Origin: Metridium senile
Lineage: Eukaryota > Cnidaria > Anthozoa > Actiniaria > Metridiidae
Length of the DNA: 64,000 nucleotides
Direction: 5' to 3'
Assembly (NCBI GenBank): GCA_949775045.1
Contig: OX459103.1
Location: forward strand, 15,798,807-15,862,806
The notes below the pieces were generated by a model, which did no database searches, had not been told where the DNA came from, and saw nothing but the letters and a program-made list of their open reading frames with translations. A program made the translations under genes and the position numbers. Of the stretch, positions 44,992 through 55,347 are shown one piece after another (the first letter of the stretch is position 1; every line of letters starts with the position of its first letter).

Positions 44992-45517
44992 TCAACGTAA
45001 AAAGAAGTCGCATCTGAATGCTATAACTTGACTTTTGAATCTTTCGGATCCTAGTAGCGATTTAGTGCTAGTCTTAGAGCTGTTGTGTCATCGACGATAA
45101 AACGCTTGTACTCGTGCTCAATTAAAGGCCAGAAAACTGCTGACGGCCAAAACGGGGTCACTAGAGTTCCTATCGCGGTTTGTACATATAGGTAGTGGAG
45201 AACCTTGGAAATAATACAGACTGGAGGTACGACCAGGCAATTTTCTCGGGAATTTTCTTTCTCTAGATTCTGGGCAAAGAAATATACCCCTTCCGAACCT
45301 GGGTTCCAAAATCTCGAGTAAATCTTGGTAATTCGCGTTATAGTAGGTGACAAGGCAATCTACTGTGTGAGGACCCCATAGCTGCTCTATAGGGTTTGGA
45401 AGAACTCGTTTGAAATTTGCCAATCGTCTTGGTCGATTAATTTGCTAATTACATCTGCTTGTTGGTTTTCCGATTGAGGTATCCACTCTATATCTAGATT
45501 TAGATGTTTACATTCTG
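44992..45517 (-). pseudogene. RT/RNase H C-terminal remnant of a Ngaro-like element
   Basis: Minus-strand frames, joined across at least three shifts, read KKTECKHLNLDIEWIPQSEN, QQADVISKLIDQDDW, WGPHTVDC, SRFWNPGSEGV, VPPVCIISKVLHYL, GTLV.PFWPSA.FWPL and GSERFKSQVIAF to a stop. This is the RNase H end and the conserved extension of YR-retrotransposon pol proteins. It is homologous to the DIRS copy at 39540-39890 but of another subfamily. The RT core is absent. Confidence 0.75.
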
Positions 45518-45614
45518 TCTTCTTTATAGTCTATGAAAAAGATAATGAGAGCAGCATCTACGAAAAAATGAATTCCGATTGGAAATATATCCCGGCTACC
45601 TGTGTTAAATTAAT

Positions 45615-46612
45615 GCTTAAGAGCCAATGTCAGGAAGAATCAAACATATTCGAAAATCCGTGGCAACGTTCCATTTTCTGATTTCGCTCAAACTTTGCCA
45701 CAGGACACATTATCATACAAGGGAAAGCAGTATGAATTTTTTTTTGAAAAAATATTTTTTATTTTCGAGAAAATTACGATTTATTGCCGAGCCATCGAGA
45801 TCACCGTTTTGGCGGCCTAAATCAAAGGCAACTTTGATCGTCTCGCTTACAAAGAAAAAATAAACCTTAAAAGCCAAACATCTTATAACATTGTTGTTTG
45901 GTCTTTTAACATTCATTTGCGTGATTTTGGAAAAGTTTGCTCTAGTTCAAAGATCAAAAATAATTTTATTTACGAAGTGAGGTAATTTGACTCGTCGAAA
46001 GTGTGTTTTAGATAAATATCGTTTTCACCATGCGATAAACCTTTAAATCAAACAAGATTCAGCACATTGATAGTGGAATAAATTTGCTTTCGAATGGTGT
46101 ATAGATTTCTTTGGGCAAATAAATATGTGCTTCACAAGAGCTATTCAAAGGTTGGTGAAAATCGTGTTTACGTGACCTTGACCTCACTGTTCAGACCGCG
46201 ACGCATACTTCCGTTACCTGATATATTTGATAATAATTCCTAATAAAACCTCAAAAAACAATCCCAAATTGTTAGTTATATCTACAATTAAGCCTTGCTT
46301 ACTAATTATGGTTTTACTAAATGCGAAAAAAGCTGTAAAATCTACCTCTTTGCCGTTCTGCTTGTGCATCGTCTGAGTCAGTCTTTGTCGTGTCGAGTGT
46401 GGCATCAATCGATTACTTCCGATCGCTTGCCAGGAACGTGAACAGGTCAATAGCTTAGAGGATTTAAACCATTTTTCCTGGATTTTATAGCCTCATATTA
46501 AAGGTACAAGTGTCTGATAGTCAATTCCATGACGGTCATTCGTGGTTAATTTAAAGCTTTGGCACTTAAAACTGCGGAAACTTTAAGTAAACAAATAAGT
46601 ATGCTAATTAGG
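45615..46612 (+). repeat. Left arm of the long inverted repeat
   Basis: Inverse of 48777-49745. Contains a minus-strand frame with MHKQNGKEVDFTA followed by SKTIISKQGL that is mirrored in the right arm. Confidence 0.85.
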
Positions 46613-46859
46613 ATAATTACTATGAGCTATTTTTACACTTGTAAGTCACGCGATACAATATAATCAAATGATCTGTCATTTTTTCCCCTCTTTCTTTCTT
46701 CTTTTTTTATTATACAGGGATTAGTAATTTCATCCTTTTTACTTTAGTATACGGATTTATTGCAAACAGCTAGCCTAAATAATTTAAAATGATGTGAAAA
46801 ATTTTATCAGACCTACTCGGTTTGAATTTGATGATGTGAACAGTCTCTACTATTCAACA

Positions 46860-48165
46860 ATAATAATAGTAATAATAAAATAATAATAATAATAATAATG
46901 ATGACGACGACGACGACGATGATGATGATGATGATTATAATGATGATAATGATGATTATAATGATGATAATAATGATGATAATGATGATTATAATGATGA
47001 TAATGATGATTATAATGATGATTATAATGATGATTATAATGATGATAATGATGATTATAATGATGATTATAATGATTATAATGATGATAATGATGATTAT
47101 AATGATGATAATGATGATTCAGTAATGATGATTATAATGATGATTATAATGATGATAATGATGATTATAATGATGATTATAATGATGATAATGATGATTA
47201 TAATGATGATAATGATGATTCAGTAATGATGATTATAATGATGATTATAATGATGATAATGATGATTATAATGATGATTATAATGATGATTATAATGATG
47301 ATAATAATGATGATAATGATGATTATAATGATGATAATGATGATTATAATGATGATTATAATGATGATTATAATGATGATAATGATGATTATAATGATGA
47401 TTATAATGATGATAATGTTGATTATAATGATGATTATAATGATGATTATAATGATGATTATAATGATGATAATGATGATTATAATGATGATTATAATGAT
47501 GATTATAATGATGATAATGATGATTATAATGATGATTATAATGATGATAATGATGATTATAATGATGATAATGATGATTCAGTAATGATGATTATAATGA
47601 TGATTATAATGATGATAATGATGATTATAATGATGATTATAATGATGATAATGATGATTATAATGATGATAATGATGATTCAGTAATGATGATTATAATG
47701 ATGATTATAATGATGATAATGATGATTATAATGATGATTATAATGATGATTATAATGATGATAATGATGATTATAATGATGATTATAATGATGATTATAA
47801 TGATGATAATGATGATTATAATGATGATTATAATGATGATAATGATGATTATAATGATGATTATAATGATGATTATAATGATGATAATGATGATTATAAT
47901 GATTATAATGATGATTATAATGATGATTATAATGATGATGATTATAATGATGATTATAATGATGATTATAATGATGATAATGATGATTATAATGATGATT
48001 ATAATGATGATTATAATGATGATGATTATAATGATGATTATGATTATGATGATGATGATGATTATGATGATGATGATGATGATGATTATGATTATGATGA
48101 TGATGATGATGATTATAATGATGATTATAATGATGATTATAATGATGATTATAATAATCACAAAA
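46860..48165. repeat. 1.3-kb ATG/ATT triplet satellite
   Basis: Units of 'atgatgattata' and 'atgataatg' in changing order; the phrase 'gattcagta' interrupts it at about 47116, 47218, 47577 and 47678, marking a higher-order unit. All long open frames here (poly-Ile, Met-Met-Ile) are satellite artefacts. Confidence 0.95.
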
Positions 48166-48254
48166 ATGATAATTATTATTATTACAATAGAAGCAATAAA
48201 TATTAACAGTCATAGCTATACATAATATACAAATAGGATGATGATATACTTACA

Positions 48255-48488
48255 TCAGTCTTGGGAACTACTGCTGCAGGTGCAGTTTGCCACCAATTCA
48301 CTGATGAGATCGATGTATGGTTTCTTTGTAACTCGTTTATTTTTCTTCATAGAAGGAGTCAGTTCGAGTTCAAAATAGTCGCAGATATCTTGAAGCATTT
48401 GTACTGAGAATTTGTTCAATCTTGACTTTGCAGTCAGTTCACATATGTTGTGTGCTTCGAAAAGTATAGGGTGGGAAATAGAAATTTC
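48255..48488 (-). CDS. Protein-like exon inside the inverted-arm element
   Basis: An open minus-strand frame of 77 residues without an ATG, ending in a stop: ILFEAHNICELTAKSRL, VQMLQDICDYFELEL, KKNKRVTKKPYIDLISELV, NCTCSSSSQD. The helix-basic-loop-helix then 'KKPYxxLIxxLVxxCxC' ending resembles SAP-like tails that I recall on transposon-associated proteins of invertebrates. That link is from memory. It is probably the last exon of the element's or a captured gene, between the satellite and the right arm. Confidence 0.45.
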   Translation of the reverse strand, partial: EISISHPILFEAHNICELTAKSRLNKFSVQMLQDICDYFELELTPSMKKNKRVTKKPYIDLISELVANCTCSSSSQD

Positions 48489-48776
48489 TTACAAAACACT
48501 TCCATCTTGCAGGAATGAACAAGCTAGTGCTTTTACGTATCTAGAGTTCTCTTGAGTAGGGGAGGGGATGGGAGTCATTGCAAATAAAAAAATGTGTCAA
48601 CGGCCTTGCTTCCTTTTCGTTCAAAAATAGTACCGACCCATAAACTGAATGACGAATAAAGCAAGCAATCAGGTAAAAAGTAAAATAAATAGTTTAACGA
48701 TTTGAACGATCTGAGATGACAACACTTTACACACCCCTCCCCCCTCTATACTTTTATTGGAGGCCGTGCGCTTCTC

Positions 48777-49745
48777 CTTATTAGCATACTTGTTTGTTTA
48801 CTTAGTCTAAGTGCTGTTCAAAGTTCTATTTAAAACCACGAGTGATCGTCATGGAATTGACTATCAGACACTTGTACGTTTATATAAGGCTAAATCCAGT
48901 AAGAAATGGTTTAAATCCTCTAAGCTATTGACCTGTTGACGTTCCTGGGAAGCGATCGGCAGTAATCGATTGACGCCACACTTGGCACGACAAAGACTGA
49001 CTCAGACGATGCACAAGCAGAACGGCAAAGAGGTAGATTTTACAGCTATTTTTCGCATTAGTAAAACCATAATTAGTAAGCAAGGCTTAATAACTAACAA
49101 TTTGGGATTGTTTTTTGAGGTTTTATTAGGAATTATTATCAAATATATCAAGTAACGGAAGTATGCGTCGCGGTCTGAACAGTGAGGTCAAGGTCACGTA
49201 AACACGATTTTCACCAACCTTTGAATAGCTCTTGTGAAGCACATATTTATTTGCCCAAAGAAATCTATACACCATTTGAAAGCAAAGTTATTCCTCTATC
49301 AATGTGCTGAATCTTGTTTGATTTAAAGGTTTATCGCATGGTGAAAACGATATTTATCTAAAACACATTTTCGACGAGTCAAATTACCTCACTTCGTAAA
49401 TAAAATTATTTTTGATCTTTGCACTAGAGCAAACTTTTCCAAAATCACGCAAATGAATGTTAAAAGACTTAACAACAATTTTATAAGATGTTTGGCTTCT
49501 AAGGTTTATTTTTTCTTTGTAAGCGAGACGATCAAAGTTGCCCTCATTTTAGGCCGCCAAAACGGCGATCTCGGCGGCTCGACAATAAATCGTAATTTTC
49601 TCGAAAATAAAAATATTTTTTTCAAAAAAAAAATCTTACTGCTTTCCCTTGTATGATAATGTATTCTGTGGCAAAGTTTGAGCGAAATCAGAAAATGGAC
49701 CGTTGCCACGAGTTGTTTGGTTTTTCCTGACTTCGGCTCTTAAGC
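48777..49745 (-). repeat. Right arm of the long inverted repeat
   Basis: Inverse of 45615-46612; the similarity ends with 'ggctcttaagc' at the outer side. Confidence 0.85.
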
Positions 49746-49804
49746 CTATCAGGCACGTAATCGGTACCGTATGAGTTGTTAATGACGTCGGGTGGGTGGG
49801 CGGG

Positions 49805-49970
49805 AAACTATACCTCTGAATTGATTTAGTCATTGTTGTTGGTCCACAAACGTGAGTGAGGCGTGAATGCGAGCATTTCGTTTAAGTACTAGGTTGAGGC
49901 CCCAGGGAATAGCACATTCCGAGATAAAAGACTGTTTATCTTATTCTACATGCCGAAGCAAAATACATTT
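49805..49970 (-). repeat. Split direct repeat A, copy 2
   Basis: Almost identical to 50803-50968 ('aaactatacctctgaattga' to 'gaagcaaaatacattt'). Directly adjoins block B. Confidence 0.75.
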
Positions 49971-50085
49971 ACGTTCTAATTCACTTCGTTCAAACGAACG
50001 TAAAATATTTATCTTCTTTATTCCGAATATAAGAAATGACCACAGACGTGGTTGTATATGGTAGGTTTGCTTGTGGACCATTATT
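49971..50085 (-). repeat. Split direct repeat B, copy next to A2
   Basis: Same as 43215-43328. On the minus strand the order is A1, gag, B, A2, as in Ngaro-type elements (A1-ORFs-B1-A2-B2) with the distal B missing. Confidence 0.55.
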
Positions 50086-50272
50086 CTGAGCCTTCACAAA
50101 GTAATCTGGTTGTGAGTAATTATAATTCCTCTAGAATTTACAAGTCCCGCTAGCTGAACGATTCACTTCAAAATAATAGCTTGTTACTGTATACTCGAGC
50201 CTATTACCCGTTAATTTAAGACCTCGACATTTTCTTACCTCGAAAAAGACGTTTTTCTGATGAACCCCCAGC

Positions 50273-50798
50273 TTATCTTGGTATCTTGTTCTGCTTCAAG
50301 CTCCTGTTACCCTCCTTCTTTCTTTTCTCTGCGACGGCCTTAATAGCCTTCTTTAACTTCTTGTCATCCTCTGAGTCTGATGCCAGCTCGTCCGACAAAT
50401 ATTCGTCAACCACCTTCCATCCATCTCTCGGTTCTTTATCCGCTATCTTAATCACTTTCTGTCTTCTTTTAATTTTGTTCATGCCTTCCTTAGTAAGGGC
50501 CTCCATGTTATCCTTATCGTCTGAATCGCCAATTCTGCGGAATAGGTCTTCTAGCGTTGAATTCGAACTGTTTCTGGTTGCCCTTACTCTTGAGTTTGGA
50601 TGCTTGCCTGTCGGCTTTGCCCTTCTCTTCGGATCTTTTATCTTTGTCTTCGATTTTCTCTTCCAAATAGGACTTTAGTAGTGAAAGAACTTCTTCAGGG
50701 GAGCTGGTCTTGGTCCTTGATAAGTGTGCAGGCTATTTGGTCCTCTTGCTAGCCATTAGGGTTGGTTCCTCGTAGTTTTCTAGTTCTTGTTCAGACAT
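50273..50798 (-). pseudogene. Ngaro-like gag remnant
   Basis: The minus strand starts MSEQELENYEEPTLMASKRT, meets a stop, and continues in shifted frames with SPEEVLSLLKSYLEEKIED. It then reads MEALTKEGMNKIKRRQKVIK, ADKEPRDGWKVVDEYLSDEL and ASDSEDDKKLKKAIKAVAEK. The 'KEG..KIKRRQK.IKIAD....GW..V.EY..DELA.DS.DEK' signature is that of gag-like ORF1 proteins of YR retroelements. The 5'UTR is repeat A. It is broken by at least one stop and two shifts. Confidence 0.65.
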
Positions 50799-50802
50799 AG
50801 TA

Positions 50803-50968
50803 AAACTATACCTCTGAATTGATTTAGTCATTGTTGTTGGTCCACAAACGTGAGTGAGGCGTGAATGCGAGCATTTCGTTTAAGTACTAGGTTGAGGCCC
50901 CAGGGAATAGCACATTCCGAGATAAAAGACTGTTTATCTTATTCTACATGCCGAAGCAAAATACATTT
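50803..50968 (-). repeat. Split direct repeat A, copy 1 (gag 5'UTR)
   Basis: 166 bp ending 5 bases before the gag ATG on the minus strand; matches 49805-49970. Confidence 0.75.
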
Positions 50969-51001
50969 TTTGTTTATCTTTTTGTTGTTGCTGAATACAT
51001 G

Positions 51002-51252
51002 ACAGTCAATTCAAAACACATTGTCTTCAATAGGCTAGGCTTCAAGTCGACGCGACTAGACCTCAAGGTAGCATGGGTAGAAATCACCGAATTAAGCGGA
51101 TAAATGCACACAGTATCTAATGCAATACCACGCGCACTCAATCAACTAATTATGTATAATTCGCCGCTTTGGTGATTTCTACCCATGCTAACTTTCGGTC
51201 TAGTCGCGTAGACTTGAAGCCTATTGACGACAATGTTTTTTGAATTGACTGT
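51002..51252. mobile_element. ACAGTCAATTC MITE, copy 1
   Basis: About 250 bp with arms of about 90 bp: ACAGTCAATTCAAAA.AC, AATAGGCTTCAAGTC, GACTAGACC, CATGGGTAGAAATCACC and inverses. Copy 2 is at 51772-52021 within a duplicated block. Confidence 0.8.
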
Positions 51253-51771
51253 ATATATAAAAGCCATCTATCGATTTTAGGCAATTTTAGGCGATGTTAA
51301 CAAAAAGCTCTTAAAAAATTTAAGGCGATCTTAGGCGATTTTGAGCGATCTTGCGACTAGGCGTAGGCCTAAAAAGTCTAAATAGCGACTACAAAAATGT
51401 TTGAAAAATATGAAAAGTAATTATTGTCAATTGCTGCTACTACAAATTTAAGTTCATAAGATGCATATACAGTGGAACCCTGTTAATCCAGGACTTCAAC
51501 TAACTAATGCGTCTCAGCCACCATTCATTTATAGAGAGATACCGTGGGAAAGTATCTCACTAATTTCCTATTGATGGGTGTTGGCTAAGTAGCACCAGAG
51601 AGATGAAATTCCTTCTACAAGTGCTTATTATAGCAAATATGATTATATGTAGAAATAGTTATGGGAATTTTACAGCATTCCCTTCTGATAAAACTAAGGC
51701 ATCGTCCTCGATGCACTACAATATAATGAAGTTTTGTTTTTGTTTATCTTTTTGTTGTTGTTGAATACATG

Positions 51772-52021
51772 ACAGTCAATTCAAAAAACATTGTCGTCAA
51801 TAGGCTTCAAGTCGACGAGACTAGACCTCAAGGCAGCATGCATGGGTAGAAATCACCGAATTAAGCGGATAGATGCACACAGTATCTAATGCAATACCAC
51901 GCGCACTCAATCAACTAATTATGAATAATTCGCCGCTTTGGTGATTTCTACCCATGCTACCTTTCGGTCTAGTCGCGTAGACTTGAAGCCTATTGACGAC
52001 GATGTTTTTTGAATTGACTGT
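51772..52021. mobile_element. ACAGTCAATTC MITE, copy 2
   Basis: Second copy, with a 4-bp 'catg' duplication in the left arm. Confidence 0.8.
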
Positions 52022-52310
52022 ATATATAAAAGCCATCTATCGATCTTAAGCAATTTTAGGCGATTTTATCAAAAATCTCCTGAAATCTAAGGCGATCTTT
52101 AATAGGCAATTTTAGGCGATTTTAGCAAAAAGCTCCTAAAATCTAAGGCGATCTTAGGCGATTTTGAGGGATCTTACGACTAGGCGTAGGCCTAAAAGTC
52201 TAAATAACGACTACAAAAATGTTTGAAAAATATGAAAAGTTATTATTGTGAATTGCTGCAACTACAAATTTAAGTTTGTATACAAATATACTGCAAATAA
52301 GATGCATATA

Positions 52311-52686
52311 CAGTGGAACCCCGTTAATCTGGCCACCGAAGGGACAGCAGAAAATGGCCGTATTAATGGGGTGGCCGTATTAAGCGGATAAATTTTATAG
52401 AAAATATATGGGCATGCATTTCGTCGGGACCTCAAAAACTGGCCGTATTAACCGGGTGGCCGTATTGACCGGGTGGCCGTATTGACCGGGTGGCCGTATT
52501 GACCGAGTGGCCGTATTGACTGGGTGGTCCTATTGACCGGGTGGCCGTATTGACCGGGTGGCCGTATTAAACGGGTGGCCTTATTAACTGGGTGGCCGTA
52601 TTAACCGGGTGGCCGTATTAACCGGGTGGCCGTCCTGACCGGGGGTCCGTATTAACCGGGTGGCCGTATAAGGCGGGGTTCCACTG
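52311..52686. mobile_element. CAGTGGAACCCCG MITE, TA duplication, internal minisatellite
   Basis: Inverted ends CAGTGGAACCCCG...CGGGGTTCCACTG with TA on both sides are mariner-like. The interior has about 12 copies of an 18-bp unit (TGGCCGTATTGACCGGG) with scattered substitutions. Confidence 0.8.
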
Positions 52687-52793
52687 TACATTTATTTCAA
52701 AAAACGTTGTCTCGACTTAAGCTTCCAAGACCGAAGTTCATAGATACAAAATTTGCTTGAGTGAACATGAAACAGTTGCGCAGTATTCCCACT

Positions 52794-53951
52794 AGGCTCA
52801 GATTTCAGCCGTTGGGGTTTCGTGCGCCCGCGATACTCTCCCCACTAACGGCTGGGCGCATCGGCTTCGAAACGTGTCGCGCATGTCCGTGACGTAATTA
52901 TGCTAATAGCATAAAAAACGGAAACGGAAATAAAATTTGTTGAAATGTAAGCTAATGTAAATAAACTTTCCAACGGCCTGATTGTCAAAAGGTCTTTTAT
53001 TAAAATTTGTAAATGATTCGAATTCAATTCGAAACAACTCTTAGCAAAACCTGCATATCATTTAGCAATTCCATCGGGTATGTTATTTGTCAAAAGAACG
53101 ATCGAGACAAATCAGCGCAAAAGCTATTTCAATGGTAAACGTTTTGTTTATTCCAAGTATATAGTCCATTTTTATAGGATTTTAAGAATAATCAAACAAT
53201 AAAGAAGTAAAATTACAGCTAGAGTCGTTTCGATACACATTGTTGACTCTTTAAGAGAGCCGCTTGAGTATATGTTACAACCGCGCATAATAAACCAGTT
53301 TTAATTTGAAAGTAAACATTTTGGATTTAAATGTAGTTATTCAAAGAATATAGCTGTGTATTTAAGGTTTATCGAGAAAAAAAATCAAGTATTAAATAAA
53401 GACGATAATTACGAGTTTCGATACAAATGACAACTTACAATCACCGCCGTAATTTAAAATGAAAACTTCGTAGTTGTTTAGCATATTACTCATTCGCCAT
53501 CCTCTTCTTGGCCTATCAAGGCAGTCTTAATATCTTTGGATGTTAAGAAGTTCTCTTGGTCTCTCATGAGAGAAACCAAAGGTAAAATAACCAAAACAAT
53601 GGATCCTTCCATGGTGGAAAACAAGCGGCGCTGTTTGGAAAATCAATGATTTTCCTGAGCCAGTCGGTAGATAAACAAAAACATATTTGCCTTTTACTTA
53701 TTCCTTCGTTGAATATCCTTAGATTTCTCGAAACCAAACGATTTCAAAGCATTTGAACAAGCACTTTCGAAGTCACTCTTATCCGCCATAATGTTCACGA
53801 TGAATTTTAATTTATTAATATTATGCCCCTCCATTTTCGAGGGGCAAATCGCTGATTGGCTGAGAAAAACAATGCCAAGCCGATGCGCCCAGCCGTTAGT
53901 GGGGAGAGTATCGCGGGCGCACGAAACCCCAACGGCTGAAATCTGAGCCTA
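52794..53951. mobile_element. 1.16-kb TIR element, 10-bp TSD, carrying a RecQ fragment
   Basis: The ends AGGCTCAGATTTCAGCCG and inverse match over about 75 bp. TATTCCCACT is duplicated at 52784-52793 and 53952-53961. Long arms and a 10-bp duplication are Mutator-like. The interior holds a frameshifted helicase N-terminus on the minus strand (53490-53789). Confidence 0.75.
53490..53789 (-). pseudogene. RecQ-like DNA helicase N-terminal fragment
   Basis: Minus-strand frames give MADKSDFESACSNALKSFGF with FEKSKDIQ, then after a shift VFVYLPTGSGKSLIFQTAPL, and after a second shift SIVLVILPLVSLMRDQENFL and SKDIKTALIGQEE. The order (GF.K...IQ, Walker A TGSGKS, PL.SLM.DQ motif Ia) is that of superfamily 2 RecQ-type helicases. 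Part of the region between the Q-motif and Walker A is deleted. The helicase core beyond motif Ia is absent. It starts just inside the right arm, as if a 5' exon had been captured. Confidence 0.7.
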
Positions 53952-54575
53952 TATTCCCACTGGAATTATTAAAAAATATCCGACAAACAGCGTATATTTC
54001 AGAAAGATTTACCGCATTTACCGATTTTTTCCTAACGTACTCTTAGAATACATAAATTCCAAGACAGACTTATAGAGTTTTAAGTAAACTATATATATTC
54101 GTGCTATATATTCAGAAAAACGTATTTGGTTTGTCGAACGTAGCAACAGTGACTAAGGAGTGGGGCGTAAGGGTTTGCAGTCATGCAGTTTCACGTATTT
54201 TTTGGTACGGTTTGTTTTCATTCATAACTGCGGTTTTGCAGTGTCGCAAATTTTGGTACGATTGTGCGAGTTTTGTCGATTTTTGTGTGCGGTTTTGCGG
54301 TTTCCAATACCCTCTTACGCCCCCCTCACTACGTACAACACAATGAATAGTGAATCTATGAATAAATGCTGGTTTTGTGCTGATAATCTATTCAGTGAAA
54401 TTACACTTGCTATCAACAAAATGAATTGTACTACAACAACTCAAATAATCAAACTGTGTTATTAGTTTGAATTCTATAGAAAACAAGTTTTATTTCAATA
54501 CATTACCAGCGCAAAACCAGCATTCATTTCGGTCTTGGCTTGATTGGCTTGTTGCTTTACCGCGACAACGAGTTT

Positions 54576-54850
54576 TAAAATATGGCTGACGACAACAGCA
54601 AGGAGGAGTTTCAGCAGTGCTAAAATATGGCTGACGACAACAGCACAAAGGAGTTTCAGCAGTGCTAAAATATGGCTGACGACAACAGCAAGAAGGAGTT
54701 TCAGCAGTGCTAAAATATGGCTGACGACAACAGCAAGAAGGAGTTTCAGCAGTGCTAAAATATGGCTGACGACAACAGCAAGAAGGAGTTTCAGCAGTGC
54801 TAAAATATGGCTGACGACAACAGCAAGAAGGAGTTTCAGCAGTGCTAAAA
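54576..54850 (+). repeat. 45-bp tandem repeat, six units, each a complete micro-ORF
   Basis: Each unit contains ATG, twelve sense codons and TAA (MADDNSKKEFQQC in units 3-6; single changes in units 1 and 2), with AAT before the next ATG. The period is exactly 45 bp. Another frame is open through all units (KIWLTTTARRSFSSA repeats). No flanking gene was identified. Confidence 0.9.
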
Positions 54851-54885
54851 TGATTTTATCACAGTCGTGTCAACATTTGTGTTTA

Positions 54886-55163
54886 CACTGCAAATACGGC
54901 TGAGTAGATACAACACAGTATATTGCGTTAATCTTGCATTCAGGATAACACTTTATAGTGGGTAAACCCAACTCATTATTGAGAGTAAACATAAATGTAG
55001 ACGGCCATCGAGTACAGTGTACTCAATATATTGAGTTTAACCTCACTTTTACTCAATAATGAGTTGGGATTATTGAGTTGTGTTAACTCACTATAAAGTG
55101 TCATCCTGAATGCATGATTAACGCAATATACTGTGTTGCATCTTCTCAGCCGTTTTTGCAGTG
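54886..55163. mobile_element. 278-bp CACTGCAAA MITE, TA duplication
   Basis: Arms CACTGCAAATACGGCTGAG and inverse continue through ACACAGTATATTGCGTTAATC and CACTTTATAGTG. TA flanks both ends (54884-54885, 55164-55165). It lies immediately 3' of the FN3-gene stop codon. Confidence 0.8.
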
Positions 55164-55234
55164 TAAGATTAAAGTTGTTATGATGTGCAGAATTGTCAGG
55201 ACATTTGTATTTTTTCCTGATCGAACTCGAACAA

Positions 55235-55347
55235 TCATTTAGTACATCTGACCAGGTATATTATAAAGATTACAAGAAGTAGTATTATGATCACCACGGC
55301 CGCCACGCCTATTGACAACGAGATTAAGAGGGTATTTCCTGCAGTAG
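55235..55347 (-). CDS. Transmembrane and tail exon, stop
   Basis: Too short for a typical ORF scan. After TTCATTTTAG it encodes ATAGNTLLISLSIGVAA, then a run of Val/Ile/Leu (VVIIILLLVIFIIYL) and VRCTK before TGA at 55235. This is one clear membrane helix with a five-residue basic tail, joined in phase to FN3-5. Confidence 0.85.

Larger units (their letters stand above)
45615..49745. mobile_element. 4.1-kb element with about 1-kb inverted arms
   Basis: Arms 45615-46612 and 48777-49745 are inverses over about 1 kb at high identity with small indels. They start GCTTAAGAGCC, and the match stops abruptly at both outer borders. The 2.2-kb centre holds a triplet satellite and a protein-like exon on the minus strand. 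No clean target duplication was found. It could be a foldback transposon, the ends of a large DNA transposon, or an inverted duplication. Confidence 0.7.
50969..52310 (+). repeat. Tandem duplication of a MITE-bearing block, with block P between
   Basis: Two units (50969-51488 and 51739-52310) share a T-rich head 'tttttgtttatctttttgttg', the ACAGTCAATTC MITE, the AGGCGATTTTAGC phrase, and the left end of the CAGTGGAACCC MITE. They are separated by block P (51489-51738, copy of 42957-43214). In the first unit the CAGTGG end is cut after 15 bases, at the join to block P. Confidence 0.7.

Noticed and set aside
46898..48225. Long Met/Ile, poly-Ile and His/Asn frames
   Set aside because: Artefacts of the ATG/ATT triplet satellite in three frames and both strands.
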